Shown here piece by piece: positions 25,501 through 36,128 of a stretch of 64,000 bases of DNA. The position numbers and the translations under genes are program-made. A model generated the notes under the pieces. That model was not told the DNA's origin, did no database searches, and was given only the letters and a program-made list of their open reading frames with translations. The DNA lies in NCBI GenBank assembly GCA_949130485.1, contig OX422188.1, positions 8,788,443 through 8,852,442 on the forward strand. The letters are read 5' to 3'. This stretch comes from Agelas oroides. Taxonomy: Eukaryota; Porifera; Demospongiae; Agelasida; Agelasidae. The number at the start of each line of letters is the position of its first letter. Position 1 is the first letter of the stretch.

Positions 25501-26115
25501 AAGGATGTGGTTTCTAGTCTCCATCTCATACTCTGTGATGTGAATCAATAGCAACATTCAATGAACTCACCACACTATGCACTCTTGTGTACTCAAAACA
25601 CTAGGGCTAGCTGCTACCAACCAGGAGTGGTACACTCTGCTGACAAGTGGGCTCACCCCAGAGCAGAAGGAGAAGATACAAAAGCTCTTTGTAACTGCAG
25701 AGCAGAGAAAAGCTGCCAGAGGTATGTACACTATAACTATACAATGTCATGTATGCCTACCCCCCACTATGTGGATGATGAGGATTTGGTTCTCTATCAG
25801 TAAGCATTAGGGCATTCTGAATAAGTTATCCCTTTCGTACCATAACCAGCCTCCAAAGTTATACTGGAAGAAACTAGGTGCACACACACATGCTAGCACA
25901 ATACTTTATGTTAGAGAAAGTAGACACACTACAAAGAGAAAAGGAAAAATCTTTACTTGATATTATGGTGTTTACCTGTATACTATGGTGTGTATTGCTG
26001 TACATGCCGTATATCACTTCTTTATGCAGACTCTCGCAAGATTGAACAAGCAGGAGGGTATCAGTTCAATATAACTCAAGTGCCAAACACTTTTGTATTT
26101 TCACCACCCTCCTAG
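13531..26115 (+). CDS. IPO7: Importin-7/8 (karyopherin-beta), C-terminal half, 14 exons; 5' part missing
   Basis: Nuclear import receptor of the importin-7/8 type, which carries cargo through the nuclear pore with Ran. Exons: 13531-13649, 14264-14392, 20203-20269, 20576-20701, 21647-21744, 22233-22325, 22778-22864, 23090-23223, 23500-23642, 24059-24124, 24623-24696, 25023-25182, 25605-25721 and 26030-26115 (stop TAG). All junctions keep phase and give about 499 aa. Recognisable blocks are VIRETENDDLT, DFYEEMLALL, SPQMWQMM, VEAALERLTRESK, YYNPSMLL, the acidic stretch from AQEDEDEDDEDEEAG to EEGQEYLKMLAKK, and IDDEDVVDEFCIF. They align in order with the second half of the animal protein, which is about 1040 aa. 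The N-terminal half (HEAT repeats and Ran-binding region) is not found upstream; instead there is a (CA)n tract and a large repeat. Intron 2 (14393-20202) hosts two other genes. Confidence 0.9.
14864..15811 (-). CDS. RING/TRAF-type zinc-finger protein A, nested in importin-7 intron
   Basis: Intronless, 315 aa, no signal peptide. A RING finger lies at residues 42-81 (CPICLQVL, CCGHHFCHKC, CCPRCKK), followed by TRAF-type zinc fingers at about 110-240 (CNWTGSLEQLEFH, CEYCGLQDTYHQV, CPNQCGVPPM, CEYSFAGC). The C-terminus has a heptad-like repeat of LQ-x-SYSELE (about 265-305), which suggests a coiled coil. The MATH/TRAF-C receptor-binding domain expected in a canonical TRAF is absent; the protein ends after the coiled coil. 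A role as an E3 ubiquitin ligase or signalling adaptor is inferred from RING-TRAF proteins. It is antisense to importin-7 and lies wholly in its second intron. The start could also be the second Met (MAYDSG). Confidence 0.85.
   Translation of the reverse strand: MDIFSYLDKPTERRYVMAYDSGCSFDFEPQFVDKSLEEEYQCPICLQVLKNPELTSCCGHHFCHKCTNEIKKKGNQCCPRCKKQGFKTLKNRQLRNKINELKVYCYLKEHGCNWTGSLEQLEFHLDLKNPKGECQYAPIQCPHCQKYVKRYQFLREHSPNCPQRPFTCEYCGLQDTYHQVTAVHWLTCLEQQAECPNQCGVPPMRQRSIHNHLSVCPREAVECEYSFAGCRDKVRREEMAVHMKDSVHTHLDLVTQHCGTLESHYTMLQNSYSELENNYTVLQSSYSELEREVHFLRAQVQNTSRGSKDLQTSTM
15812..17859. other. Spacer between the two nested TRAF-like genes
   Basis: No reading frame with recognisable similarity. 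It contains a run of about 20 G at 17111-17130 and otherwise unremarkable intron sequence. As the shared 5' flank of two divergently transcribed genes it should contain their promoters, but I see no clear TATA box. Confidence 0.5.
17860..18780 (+). CDS. RING/TRAF-type zinc-finger protein B, nested in importin-7 intron
   Basis: Intronless, about 306 aa from the Met of MATSDRLALM. Upstream in-frame Mets at 17800 and 17842 are possible, but they add a sequence without counterpart in paralogue A. The order of domains is the same as in A: RING (CCMCHELL, CCRHYFCYDC, CPKCKKP), then TRAF-type zinc fingers (GCGWIGTLGELDNH, CVHCGFKDFYEKI, CPNDCRMPGI, CEFHYAGC), then a short coiled coil (KKLEESNKELKQKCSKIEG), and no MATH domain. 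It is divergent from A and lies on the sense strand of the same importin-7 intron. The pair evidently arose by duplication, but they are now quite diverged. Ubiquitin-ligase or adaptor function is inferred from family. Confidence 0.85.
   Translation: MATSDRLALMRLKFADPVPKKFLCCMCHELLTDPSTTSCCRHYFCYDCISRIQETKRPCPKCKKPSFSVQQDSQQKERIKTLKVFCPMSARRGGCGWIGTLGELDNHLKLSEMEGECRRVHVQCPLECGEYVPRGDLELHKSMRCTRRQFECVHCGFKDFYEKITLEHYHECLEHPVMCPNDCRMPGIKRHQLSDHLSLNCPLRTVPCEFHYAGCNAEFIYRDLGRHLEEDVHKHLTLVSHRCKKLEESNKELKQKCSKIEGVCMVLQRDILRVSADYTELKAEMKRHAVLARGRFTSLPNGDTIS
19085..19430. repeat. 22-bp minisatellite in importin-7 intron
   Basis: About 15 tandem units of GTGTATGGG(G/A)GTAACTTATACA with G/A variation between units. 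The last units carry a one-base insertion (TTAATACAG). Confidence 0.9.
19483..19566. repeat. (TATG)n / (CATA)n tetranucleotide hairpin
   Basis: A TATG run is followed by its complement CATA and then repeated once more around ACCCAATG, so the strand can fold on itself. Confidence 0.7.
19835..20079. mobile_element. MITE, GGGCGGCT family, copy 1
   Basis: Inverted ends: CAAGAACGGGCGGCTCGAGT on the left, and on the right ACTCAAGCCACCTGTTCTTA followed by TGCGCTCTTG. The interior (AATTATTGAACCATACTAAA) is shared with copies at 20746-20982 and 35407-35645. It ends 123 bp before importin-7 exon 3. Confidence 0.75.
20746..20982. mobile_element. MITE, GGGCGGCT family, copy 2, with 8-bp target duplication
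   Basis: About 43 bp of nearly perfect terminal inverted repeat (AAGAGCGCATAAGAACGGGC at left; its complement at right). The flanks are CAGAAACC at 20738-20745 and CAGAAACC at 20983-20990. An 8-bp duplication points to a hAT-like transposase in trans. It is 237 bp, non-coding, in an importin-7 intron, and inverted relative to copy 1. Confidence 0.8.
22367..22708. mobile_element. TA-flanked MITE in importin-7 intron
   Basis: The ends are TACAGTGGACTCCC and GGGTCCACTGTA, with the inner blocks GCCAGATAT and CCAGATATTTG also related. TA at both borders and the CAGTGGA start resemble Tc1/mariner/pogo-type MITEs. Confidence 0.65.
23665..23845. mobile_element. Small AT-rich inverted-repeat element
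   Basis: Contains AAAATTTCGCGAATTTTGAG and TTCGCGAAAATTTTCTCC, followed by related sequence in the other orientation (CCGTGAAAATC, CACGACAGTTTTCTCC). It lies in an importin-7 intron. The motif recurs at the element with HIRAN-like sequence (49276-49653) and around 46742-46870. The boundaries are approximate. Confidence 0.45.
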
Positions 26116-26764
26116 AAGTCCATATTGCAATGATATTATTACAGTATTCTTATTATGTTCTTTTTGACCTCAAGGATTTTCTGTTGTCGTTAATGTGTAT
26201 CATAAATATTATCATTAACAATGAAGTGTATAATTTTATATAGTATAGTGTGGTTATTTATTAACTATGATATATAGGTTAGTGGACAGATAGATGATTG
26301 ATTGATAGTCACCAGCGTTTGACTGGCTGGCTGCAAAGCTATGCATGGCTGTTTTCAAAAGGAATCACCCTGGCTCGTGTATGAAATTGCGGGCAGCACT
26401 TATGCGGTGTGTGCGCGCGCAGAGGACCCGGGAGTATTCATAGCCTCGATTATTCACAGTTCACAGTGGCTTTACACAGCCCCTCCCCCACCAACTCCAC
26501 CTAGGCGTGTCGATCAGAACCGCTCACAGAAACAGCAAAACTCTGAGGTATAAGTACAACTGATGCGAGGTGTGTTATAGGAGATGGGGATTTGGGATAG
26601 AATCCGTGCTTGCTTACGGCTAGTCTCGCGATGCCAGACTCTCACAGTCTGGTTCCGCGAGACTGGCTCGCAGTATTCTTCATGCATGAGCTCATAAACA
26701 AGAATGTTGGGCCGTCTCATTCTACCTGATTGCTATTTGATGTTCTGTCGTACACAGACAAATA
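26116..26764. other. Spacer between importin-7 and the death-domain gene
   Basis: Contains the 3' flank of importin-7 and the promoter region of the next gene. A 44-bp palindrome at 26621-26664 (TAGTCTCGCGATGCCAGACT and its complement) is related to the element at 52687-52812. No gene is supported. Confidence 0.5.
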
Positions 26765-29474
26765 ATGATGCTGGGTTTTAACTTTGAGCCATATCTGATT
26801 GCCATTTGTTCGGGCTTTTTATTTCTGGTCGTTTATCTCATCTGCCACAGACGAACAAGCAAGGTAATGATAAATCACTGACTATGCATTCAAATTTGTA
26901 TTTGAGAGCTTAGTTTTACTTCCATAGTTTACTAGAACAAATCTTGTACAGTATCATCTCTTGTCTCGTGTGTTTTATAGACAAAGGCTGCTGCCGAGGG
27001 TCTTGGTTCACAAGTTAGGGAGAAACAAGGTTTGTATTAAGTTGTACACATTCACCATTGTGACTATTATTCTATTTCACTATGTGTTTTAGACCAGAAC
27101 AGTAAAGAAGGCCATGATGAGATTGATTTTGGCGAGCCTGAAGGTCAGTGGACTCAAATAAACAGTGTTTTGTTGAGATGTTGCACACATATTAATATGT
27201 ACACATACCATGAATAAATAGCTCATACCGTGCTCCTTGTAATATAACAGGGAGCAAGGTATGAAACCTGAGTACTGTTATTATTAATCACTGTCATACA
27301 CTCATACCGTAAAAGCTTTAATTAAGGCACTTCTCTAATGAAAGCGCCCTTATGACAGGAAGCCAATTTTTCTCGCTCTAATGTGGGCACTCTTTGGCGG
27401 CATAAATATTTTTTGAAGGGCGCTTTCTATTTAGAGAGATTTCACACCCGACTTGTACGACGTTCGAGACTGCTAGTTCTTCGACTGTTGCTGAGCCTTT
27501 CATTGATCTCTGGACTCCAAACATGCTTGTATTCATGATAGTTTCATATAACAAACTCCAGTTCGACCGTTGTCAGTGTAGCCATACTCAGCTCTTTCAA
27601 ACTTCACAAGCGAAGTTCATTGGAAAGGTGTCAGTTGAGCTCAAATTCGAAGGCACCTCTCTAAACAAGGTGCCCCCAAGGGTCCGAAATAATTAATTTC
27701 ACTCCAAACAAGGCACCTTTGTGGATCATAATTATTTTTTAACAGTGCCTTAATTAAAGCTTTTGCGGTAGTCTTTTCTTTTTTACTAATTAACACACCA
27801 GTGAAATTGACCCTTAAATGGATTACCAGCATGAAGCTGTAGTCTGCTTACAAGTGGCAGCTCGCACTTATGATTGTAAAGTGAAATTGGATGTTGGTTG
27901 CCCACCATCATAGAGCAATGTATAAGGAACCTATATTATAATTAGCTGCAGTTTATTAGGTTCATAGCAAACAAGGCAGCAACACATAGTTACAGATACA
28001 TTTATGAAAATGGTCCACAGTTACCAGGCATAATTATGGATATATAGTACTGACTGGTTACCATTTTAAAGTAGTTCCACTATGTTTTTTAAGCAACAAC
28101 CCTACACTAAGCACACTACTGGATTCATTTATTCATAACATGCAACTAACACAATTAATTAAATCAAATATTTCTAGAAGTTGATCTTCCTGATACACAA
28201 GTCAAATAACTTAGCATACATTTTTAACATTAATTGTGTGATTGGTTATTGCATGATGCATGTGCTGTGTTAAATTTTTATCCATGTAGATAGTGGAGAA
28301 GAACCAGATTTTGCAGATCTTGCCAGTACCATTGTGTTAGAACTCTGCGATAAGAATAAGTGGCAAGAACTAGCTCGGGAACTTGGATTCAGAAGGACCT
28401 TCATCCAGGATACCAAAAAGAAGAACTCAGAGGGTGATAGTCACTGTTTTGCCGCAGTATTTGTGGCATGGAAGAAGCGTGCCAGACCAAAATTCACCTG
28501 GGGATCTCTGATCAATGCATTAATATCTATCAATGAACCAGAGCTGGCAGAGACACTGGGTGAGAAAATAATCAGTCCAATTTTATGCATGTTTCTTACA
28601 ACCAGTATATATTATATGATATTATATATCTCTGCAGATGACCATTTGATAAAAGACAAGCCACTTGGTAAGTAATCCAAAATAGTAGTGGCCTGCACTA
28701 AGGTCAATTGATCATTACTTGGCTGTTTTGTAGTCAGATTAATATATGCTATGTCCAAATCCCAGTGTCAAAATACAAAACTTCTTAATATATTATTATA
28801 ATGCTGCTATATATACAGTCATATTTACATAAATGTATAAGCTACATGCCTGAGCACAGTACTGAAGGGTTTTAGCAACACTGCCGTCATAACATAGTAA
28901 GGGAAAAGTTGAGCATATATTCTATGAGCAATCACTACAGTTAACCATCCTGTTCATTCATACTTCAAACACCAATTTCATGTAGCCCCATTCCCAGATG
29001 GAAAGCCGGGCAGGGCCTATAGGAACAAGGCTAAATTCCATGAGTGCAATAGCAACTTTCATTACAGCAAAAAATACTTAGTTACCCATCACATCTGGTC
29101 TGTGTACTGCAGCAAAACATCTAGAACCCAAAGATCTGCAGCATCCCATCAAGTGGCGAAGGCCTGGAGATCCGCCCGGAGCCACCCCTCGCTCCACCGA
29201 CATTATCAAACACCTCAGCCAAAGAAAGCTTTGGAGAGAGCTTGGATACAATTTCAGGGTTGATGTCGATGGAATCCAAACAGACAATTACCGAAATGAA
29301 GAAAAGTGCTCTCGCTCGGTTTTTGACCAATGGATTAAAGGCCAGAGTGCTCGTGGCAAGAAGGATGACCGGCCACGTGTTTGGGCAACTGTCATCAGTG
29401 CACTCAAAGAAAGTGGTGGAACAGATCTTGCCACCGAGTTAAAAATTGCCCTCAATAACCAAGTTGAAGTGTGA
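26765..29474 (+). CDS. Membrane-anchored protein with two death-type domains, six exons
   Basis: Exons: 26765-26863, 26981-27029, 27093-27143, 28290-28559, 28638-28667 and 29113-29474 (TGA). The total is 861 nt, 286 aa. Every junction is in phase. Exon 1 encodes about eight residues and then a hydrophobic segment (LIAICSGFLFLVVYLICH) followed by basic HRRTSK, so the protein is probably single-pass with almost no extracellular part. Exon 4 encodes a death-domain-like helical bundle (ELCDKNKWQELARELGF, WKKRARPKFTWGSLINAL). The last exon has a second, more diverged one (DIIKHLSQRKLWRELGYNF, WATVISALKESGGTDLATEL). Death domains assemble signalling complexes by homotypic contact; a cytoplasmic adaptor role is inferred. 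No caspase, kinase or TIR domain is present. The first ATG is immediately followed by a second Met. Confidence 0.75.
27305..27770. mobile_element. TA-flanked MITE in death-domain gene intron
   Basis: Perfect-looking 23-bp inverted ends: TACCGTAAAAGCTTTAATTA at left and TAATTAAAGCTTTTGCGGTA at right. TA at each border suggests Tc1/mariner-type target choice. The interior contains GAAAGCGCCC and GGGCGCTTTC as a second inverted block. Confidence 0.8.
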
Positions 29475-30375
29475 GGACCTAAAGTATATAGTGTTGACTT
29501 GTGTAGCTAGATAATACTATATTTTACTGTTATGCACTAAAACCTGATTAAGCAGTGTTGTATTTAATTTTTTTTTTTATTGTAGATTTGTGCTTTGTTT
29601 TGTGAGATTACTTCCTGTAGTAGGCATGTTGGAGTAGTAAGGTTATTTGATTTAAAAGGACTGAACCTTGGATATGTATTATGTTAAAAAGTATAAAGTT
29701 GTTTAACACAGCATCTAATACATACTACTGTCAACAAGTTGTAAATATAGTTACTTTAGATGAGAAGCCAGCTGCATGTTCAAGGATCCACAATAACATG
29801 TACCAGGGTAGATTTATGCATGCCACAGTTGTTTTCTTGCTACCTGAGTCCTTCACAAGAATTTTTGTTAGCAATGTGTCTGTCAGTGTGTCTATGGCGT
29901 ATGGGCCAGACCTTGTTAGGGAGGTCAATACAGATATAGCTATAGTCATACAGCCAAACAGGATAAACACAAGAGTATTATTTTGTGAGCTCATAATGAT
30001 TATGCTGCGATTATGTGAATCAGCCTTTCTTCTCTCTCCCTCCATGATGCATTGATGATGCCTTGACACCTTTTACAAATGATATTTAGTGACGGAGTTT
30101 AAAGTGAATGCGGAAAGGGTGGGGGGGGGGGGGGCAGGTTCACGTGGGGGGGCCCATCTTACCAGTATAAGATGGGGCCAACAAGCAAAACTTGATACAC
30201 CGGACCAAATTTTGCGCACCAGTACGGCTAGGCCTAATTTACTTATATAAACAACGGCGACTGCACGCATTTCACTAGTTTTCAACTCAGCCGTGCGGAC
30301 GGAAGGTCGGGCCGTGACATATAGGCTAGTGCAGTGAACCAGGCTTGCTACCATATTTGCGTCCGTAATTAAACT
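29475..30375. other. Intergenic region
   Basis: 3' flank of the death-domain gene and 5' flank of the PLP enzyme. It contains a run of about 14 G at 30121-30134. Open frames here are short and resemble nothing I recognise. Confidence 0.5.
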
Positions 30376-33300
30376 ATGGTTGATAAAGCTCAGGCTGCGC
30401 GCTCCTGGAGGAAGGAGCTTCCCGAATGGAAGCTTGCTCCTGAAACGGAGCTGGTGAGACGCAACTACGAGGAGAGTCTGCGGGGATCGCACGAGCCCCG
30501 GCCACTGGTGCCGCCCATTTTTGCCTCCTCCACGTACGTTCTGGAGAACGCCAAGGAGGGCGAGGAGATCGCCAACACCGCAGGAGCCGTGAGTTGCTGA
30601 CAGATATATCTATAGTAGACCCCTGTAGTTCGATCTTGATCTGCCTTCTTCAGGCCGCATAGATAACCTGAGACCCTATACAGTTCTACAAACTAGCAAC
30701 GTGAACCCAGTGACATTCACTTTCAGTTTAAAAAGAACATACTTGAAACGGCAACAGCTTAGAAATGCAACTGATTTGCAAAAACAGGAATGATATTCCT
30801 GCAATTGTACATTCAAAAAAATGGGAGTGTTATTACTTGTCATTTCTGCATAATTTGAGCTGTCTTCATTCTGCATATTGTGTGCCTACTGAGAAAACTT
30901 TTTAATCACTGGTTTTTCAGCCTATATGCTAGCACCTACAAATACATGAATGCTACTCCAATGTGACAATGTAACTGATGAAGAGCATAGATTGCTGGTG
31001 TTGGTCATGCCAGTATTTAACATGCAACTTTAAAGGTGATGAGATCCTTTAAATACTTTGACTTGTAATTGTGGGGTTACAAGTTACTAAGGTACCAGTT
31101 AACAAGTTACTATATAAGGTACCAGGGTACATGGTAGACAGTTTTGCACTCTTCTTAACCATCTTCATTATATGTACACACGTGCCTCCTCTTCAGAATG
31201 GCTACATGTACACTCGCTGGGGCAACCCCACTGTGGATGCTGCAGCAAATACACTTGCACGACTGGAAGGGGCAGCTGGATCACTCTTGTTCTCTTCTGG
31301 AATGGCTGCCATTGTCACCAGCATGCTCACCTTTCTCAAGAGTGGAGACCACGTTGTGAGTAAAAGTCTTGGAGCAAGACAGGCTATAGTGTGGAGACTG
31401 ATGGACTCACAATCCACAATCCTATGCAGTATTACTGCTACATTTCCTTCTCCTATTTCCTTTCCTCTCTACTTACTCCCAACCTCTTTGCCTCCTTCTT
31501 CTCCCTCCTCTTCTCCCTTCATTTGCTCTCCCTCCTCCACATTGTCTTCCTGTGCCTCCACAGGTAATCTCCCAACCATGCTATGGGGGTGTCAATCTCT
31601 TCATGAACTACCTGCAGAAGATAGGTGTGGAAGTGACATGGGTGAAGGAGAACAGCATTGAGCAGTACAAACAGGCAGTAAAAAGCAACACTAAGGTGAG
31701 TGCATACATACAATCCACAGAAATATAACCCGATAACTGCTTTGCAATAGAAACTCAGTAATCAAATCAATGATATGACCACATGCAGATTCTCTATGGA
31801 GAGAGCCCTGCAAACCCCACCATGTCTGTCCTTGATCTCGAGGCCTTTGGTGAACTGGGCAAGTCTCTCCCAGAAGTGATCTCCATGGTAGACTGCACCT
31901 TTGCTTCTCCCTTCCTTGTCCAGCCCATCAAGTATGGTGTGGACATCAGCATTCATAGCTGGTAAGAGTAGGTGGATGGATAGGTTGCATGTTCAATGCA
32001 GCTGGATTCTCTGCCAATAGTGTCAATAGGTCTTCATATGTCATCACTGAAATTGGTTTTCATTTTCAGTTTTGGTTGGGCTAGTATAGTGACTGTACTG
32101 CTAGAGTAGGGGAGTGAAGCTGAAATAGCTACTGTAATAAGTACTATAGCTACTATGTATATGTAACCAGAATTCATTAATTCGGAGGTCTCTGCAGGTG
32201 GTATATGTATAAACACTGAATATTGTGCTAGCTTGGACCTGAATGCAGTGAATACACATATTGATAATAAGTTGTCATGATTGTATGTTTAGCAGGAGGG
32301 GTGGGGTATCTTGATCAAGATTTGTGTGGGTGTACTGACATTGGAATGCTAGCAGCTGCATTTAGGCTATTTGTGTCATTATTACATCATGAATAGATTA
32401 GCTATCTAGTCTCTGCTTGCCTTAGTCAAGTGTGGGTGAAATCATTGCTTCTGGATTGCAACAAAGATCATTTAAACTAGCTGGTTTAGTGGTGTGGCTG
32501 AATGGAAATTTTTGGTGCGTTGGGACATTTTCAATCACCTGCTTATAACTGTTTCAGAAGTTGATGCTTTTCTCATAATTATGCTGTTATAGACTGATTA
32601 CAGTTTCTGAGGTACAAATCAGTTAAATTAAGTTACCTATTGTAACCTAATATTTTGGTCGAAACCCGGCCTATGGTAGGCTACTACAGTGGAAAAGTCT
32701 TCAATAGGGACACCCTTGCAACCAAAAATGTGTGAGGTGTTCTTAATTCACAGGGAAAATTGCACCTATTTATGAAGTTCGGACATGTTCTTGTTCCTCA
32801 TTTGCAAGGTATCCTTAATTCAGATAGAGTTGTCCTTTAACCGTATGGCTCAAAATCCTGAAAAGTGTAAGTGATTGCATATCAATCTCTCTGTTTCAGC
32901 ACCAAGTACCTTGCTGGCCACACCGACCTGTTGGGTGGTGCTGTCTCCTTTGGCAACCATGAACTGGGCTCTCAGATAGACCAGATGCAGAAGTTATTTG
33001 GAAACAATATGGTAGGTGCACTAGCTCAATGGAAATTTTTAAGAGTCTATGAGATACACAAACGTTATGTCTGCCTAAATCTGACAGTTATTTTATCAAA
33101 CATTCAATATGATGACCTTAGCCACGAAGTCTAAAAATTAGTGGTGTTGGGAACAAGATCTGTAATGAAATCTGCTTATATCGCAGCAGTCACTTAACAT
33201 ACATTTAGCTAGTCTGCCATTATATATAACTCTCAGCCTCGAATATCTTAGTTTAAGCCATGAGCCTATTCCCGCATAAAAACTGTTTGGGCATGTCTTT

Positions 33301-35260
33301 TATCTCCTACAGTCACCATTTGATGCATTTTTGCTCCACCGAAGTTTGAAGACCCTGGCTGTAAGAATGGAGAGACACTCGGAGAATGCTATGGCCATAG
33401 CCAAGTTCTTGGAGGCACACCCTAAGGTGCAGTGGCGGTTCCACTGTAATGACATGCAGAACTCCTGCCCGGCATTGTTTAGCCTCATTACCAGGCTATA
33501 GAGTCTCTCAAGAAAGTGTACACTTAGAGCATCTTGACTTCCTTAACTGTAAATTTGGAAAGCTGGCAGTAGCTATACCTGTAACGGTGATGAGGAACAG
33601 AGGACTGTATTTTCACAAATATAAAAGTGCTGACTGGGTGCCATGTAATCCGTGGCCTCCACCAACACCTACACTAAAAGAAGTGTGTACAAGAGCAGTG
33701 ATATAAATGATTGCTTTCCACACTGTACAGGTACAGCGTGTCCACTATCCAGGCCTTCCCTCTCACCCAGACCATGAAATTGCTAAGAGACAGATGAAGC
33801 TTTTCTCAGGAATGATTTCCTTTGAGCTGCATGGAGGGTTGGAGAATGGCATCAAAATGGCAGAGGTGAGTGAGAATATTGATCTAGATGGAGAATGTAT
33901 AGCAGAAACAGAATGGTGTGGGTAGGTTTTCAGCAACAACCCTTATCTGTCAATTGCCGACTATATCCAATTCTTGAAAAGACCAAAAAACATTGATAGC
34001 TTGACCAGCTTTGGAGTTGAAATGCATGCAGCTAGCTGCTGATAACATTAAAAAGTTTAGCCCATCTGGAAAATGCATGTAGTATTACTAATTGTGTGTG
34101 CTCTGACAAGTGTTTTTGTTGTTGTTTTTTTTTGTTGTTGTTGTTGTTGTTGTTGTTGTTTGTTTTTGAATGGACATAGGATAATCAGGTGGGCATAGGA
34201 AAAGATAAGTACACAATTTGAGAAGCCGCTTGACTTCCTCACTTGTGGGTGTATTATTGGGAGATTAGGAATCCATAATGGTTAGGACAGAATTTGTATA
34301 TATGTTTATAACTCAGTTGCATTGGTGTGACCAATGAATCCCAACAAGTAAGTTTTCATGAAAGTCCACTGATAAAGGAGCTTCTTTTTTTAATTATAAA
34401 CCAGTCTCTTCAAGATCAAAGCATTAGCTAAAGAAGAAGCTTCTCAAGTACACTTTGAATTTAAGGTGTTCAGAAGACCAATTCACAAGCATCCCTTGAA
34501 TTAATGCCATGCACCATGCAAAATATGGTTGTAATGCCATACAAAACATGGAATCTGTACATATGGAGGATGAACATGTTTTTTATGTGGTAGCTACATA
34601 CAGTGATATCTGTCTAAGCTGCAGTCAGTAACTCAACTGCTAATTATTATGACTTGCGCCTACAAGGACATTCACACTTGCACATTCAGAGCATGAAGTT
34701 GGCAGTTATGGCAGTCAGCCTTGGAGGGGTGGAGACACTGGTGGAGCATCCTGCCTCTACAACACACAATGATAAGTGCGTGCCCCGAGAGGTGAAAATT
34801 GCCAGTGGCATCACAGATGGACTCCTCAGACTAAGGTCCCGATTACCTCACACACACACAACCCACTGTGCTCTCACAAGTTTATTGTGCAATCTGTACA
34901 TGTCTATGCATGAGCTCATCTGTGTGGTAAGAATGCATGGCCACTATATATTAATAGTGCTTTTCAGTAAATCAAATATAATCAGAGAGACGTGGTGTTG
35001 ATATTCAACCATCAAACTAGTCTCATTCCCAGACCCTCGGTACAGTGTGTGTACTGTACCAAGGGTCTGGGAACGAGACTACAGTCAAACTAGCAGTAAT
35101 TCCAAGGCAAGAGCATTAACTTAGACAATTGGACTCATAGCATTGTATTATTGTGACAAAATGACATGATCATTCCTTTCTCACATTCCTCTGCAGTGTT
35201 GGTATTGAGGATGTGGAAGACTTGAAGCAGGACTTGGAACAAGCCTTGGACAAGATTTGA
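30376..35260 (+). CDS. PLP-dependent Cys/Met metabolism enzyme (cystathionine or methionine gamma-lyase-like), nine exons
   Basis: Exons: 30376-30588, 31197-31355, 31564-31695, 31789-31961, 32900-33011, 33313-33426, 33731-33865, 34690-34835 and 35197-35260. The total is 1248 nt, 415 aa, the usual length for the family. Landmarks in order: [10 protein letters not shown] (family YxRxGNPT), [41 protein letters not shown] with the PLP-binding Asp, [12 protein letters not shown] where Lys forms the Schiff base, [40 protein letters not shown] and [18 protein letters not shown]. It is a cytosolic fold-type I transsulfuration enzyme acting on cystathionine, methionine or related substrates. The residues do not let me choose between gamma-lyase subtypes. 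The donor after exon 6 (GTGCAG) is weak. Confidence 0.85.
34117..34165. repeat. (TTG)n triplet run in intron
   Basis: About 10 TTG triplets bordered by T runs, in the intron between exons 7 and 8 of the PLP enzyme. Confidence 0.8.
35018..35081. mobile_element. 64-bp palindromic micro-element of the TAGYCTC family
   Basis: Left arm TAGTCTCATTCCCAGACCCT, right arm its complement ending GGGTCTGGGAACGAGACTA, with a loop of about 10 bases (GTACAGTG type). The flanks CCATCAAAC (35009-35017) and CAGTCAAAC (35082-35090) match at 7 of 9 positions. It lies in the last intron of the PLP enzyme. Confidence 0.7.
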
Positions 35261-35406
35261 TGCCCCTCACATTTGAGCTGAATAAGGCTTGATGTTTACA
35301 GCTGCATATGAATACCATTCTTATTGTTTTCTTTAGTTATAGTGGCTTCTATTGTAGTTAGTGTTAGATTTTGTTGTGGGACCCAAGATACATGTGCATG
35401 AGCTAT

Positions 35407-35645
35407 ACTAGTACAGGCGGCTTGAGTAAGAGCATGTAATAGAAGCCCATAGTCCGGTCAAAATTATTCAACCATACTAAAAATAAAACACCCAGTTATG
35501 TGCCTAGCAACAATAGCTTATGTCTACACAGCATTCACAGTACATGTTACTATTTTTAGTACTGGCGGTAAATTTCGACCCATTTCAAATTTTACGGAGT
35601 TACACACTCCTACTCTGGCCGCCTGTTCTTATGTGCTCTTGTAGT
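35407..35645. mobile_element. MITE, GGGCGGCT family, copy 3
   Basis: Matches the copies near 20 kb over its length (AGGCGGCTTGAGTAAGAGC, AATTATTCAACCATACTAAA, GCCTGTTCTTATGTGCTCTTG). The left terminus lacks about 16 bases. The rest of 35261-36128 has no supported gene. Confidence 0.75.
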
Positions 35646-36128
35646 CTGCTATTGTGTTCAACAAGTTACAGACTGTATCTGCCATATCATACATTAGTAG
35701 CAGAAACAAGCCCAGCTCATATGAGCTTGGCAATACTTTGGTGCAACAGATCAGCATCAACATGATAAGTACTTTAATGTTCAAATTTAGACAATGACAG
35801 CTACTTAGTACTGGATATTGACAATGTACACTAGCCAAGAAATGCAATTTCATAACCAAATGCTTTGACACACTGTACAGTGGTCATCATCAGTGAGGTT
35901 TAACGCTGCATAGTACACAGTGCAAAACAGCGATGTCTACATATTACTGGCTCTTCACTAAATTTTTCATCACACTCGTTTGCACAATACAAAATGCCAC
36001 ACACATACAACTATTCCTAGTATACTACTGAGTGACAATTTTCTAACTAAGCTTACTAAAAGTCCACTGCAGCCCTTTTAATCAGTAATCAAAATACTAA
36101 CATAATAATACCTAGCCTAGCTATTACT

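Noticed and set aside
29681-30069. Overlapping frames of 112-124 aa on both strands
   Set aside because: No similarity, no splice context, on opposite strands of the same bases.
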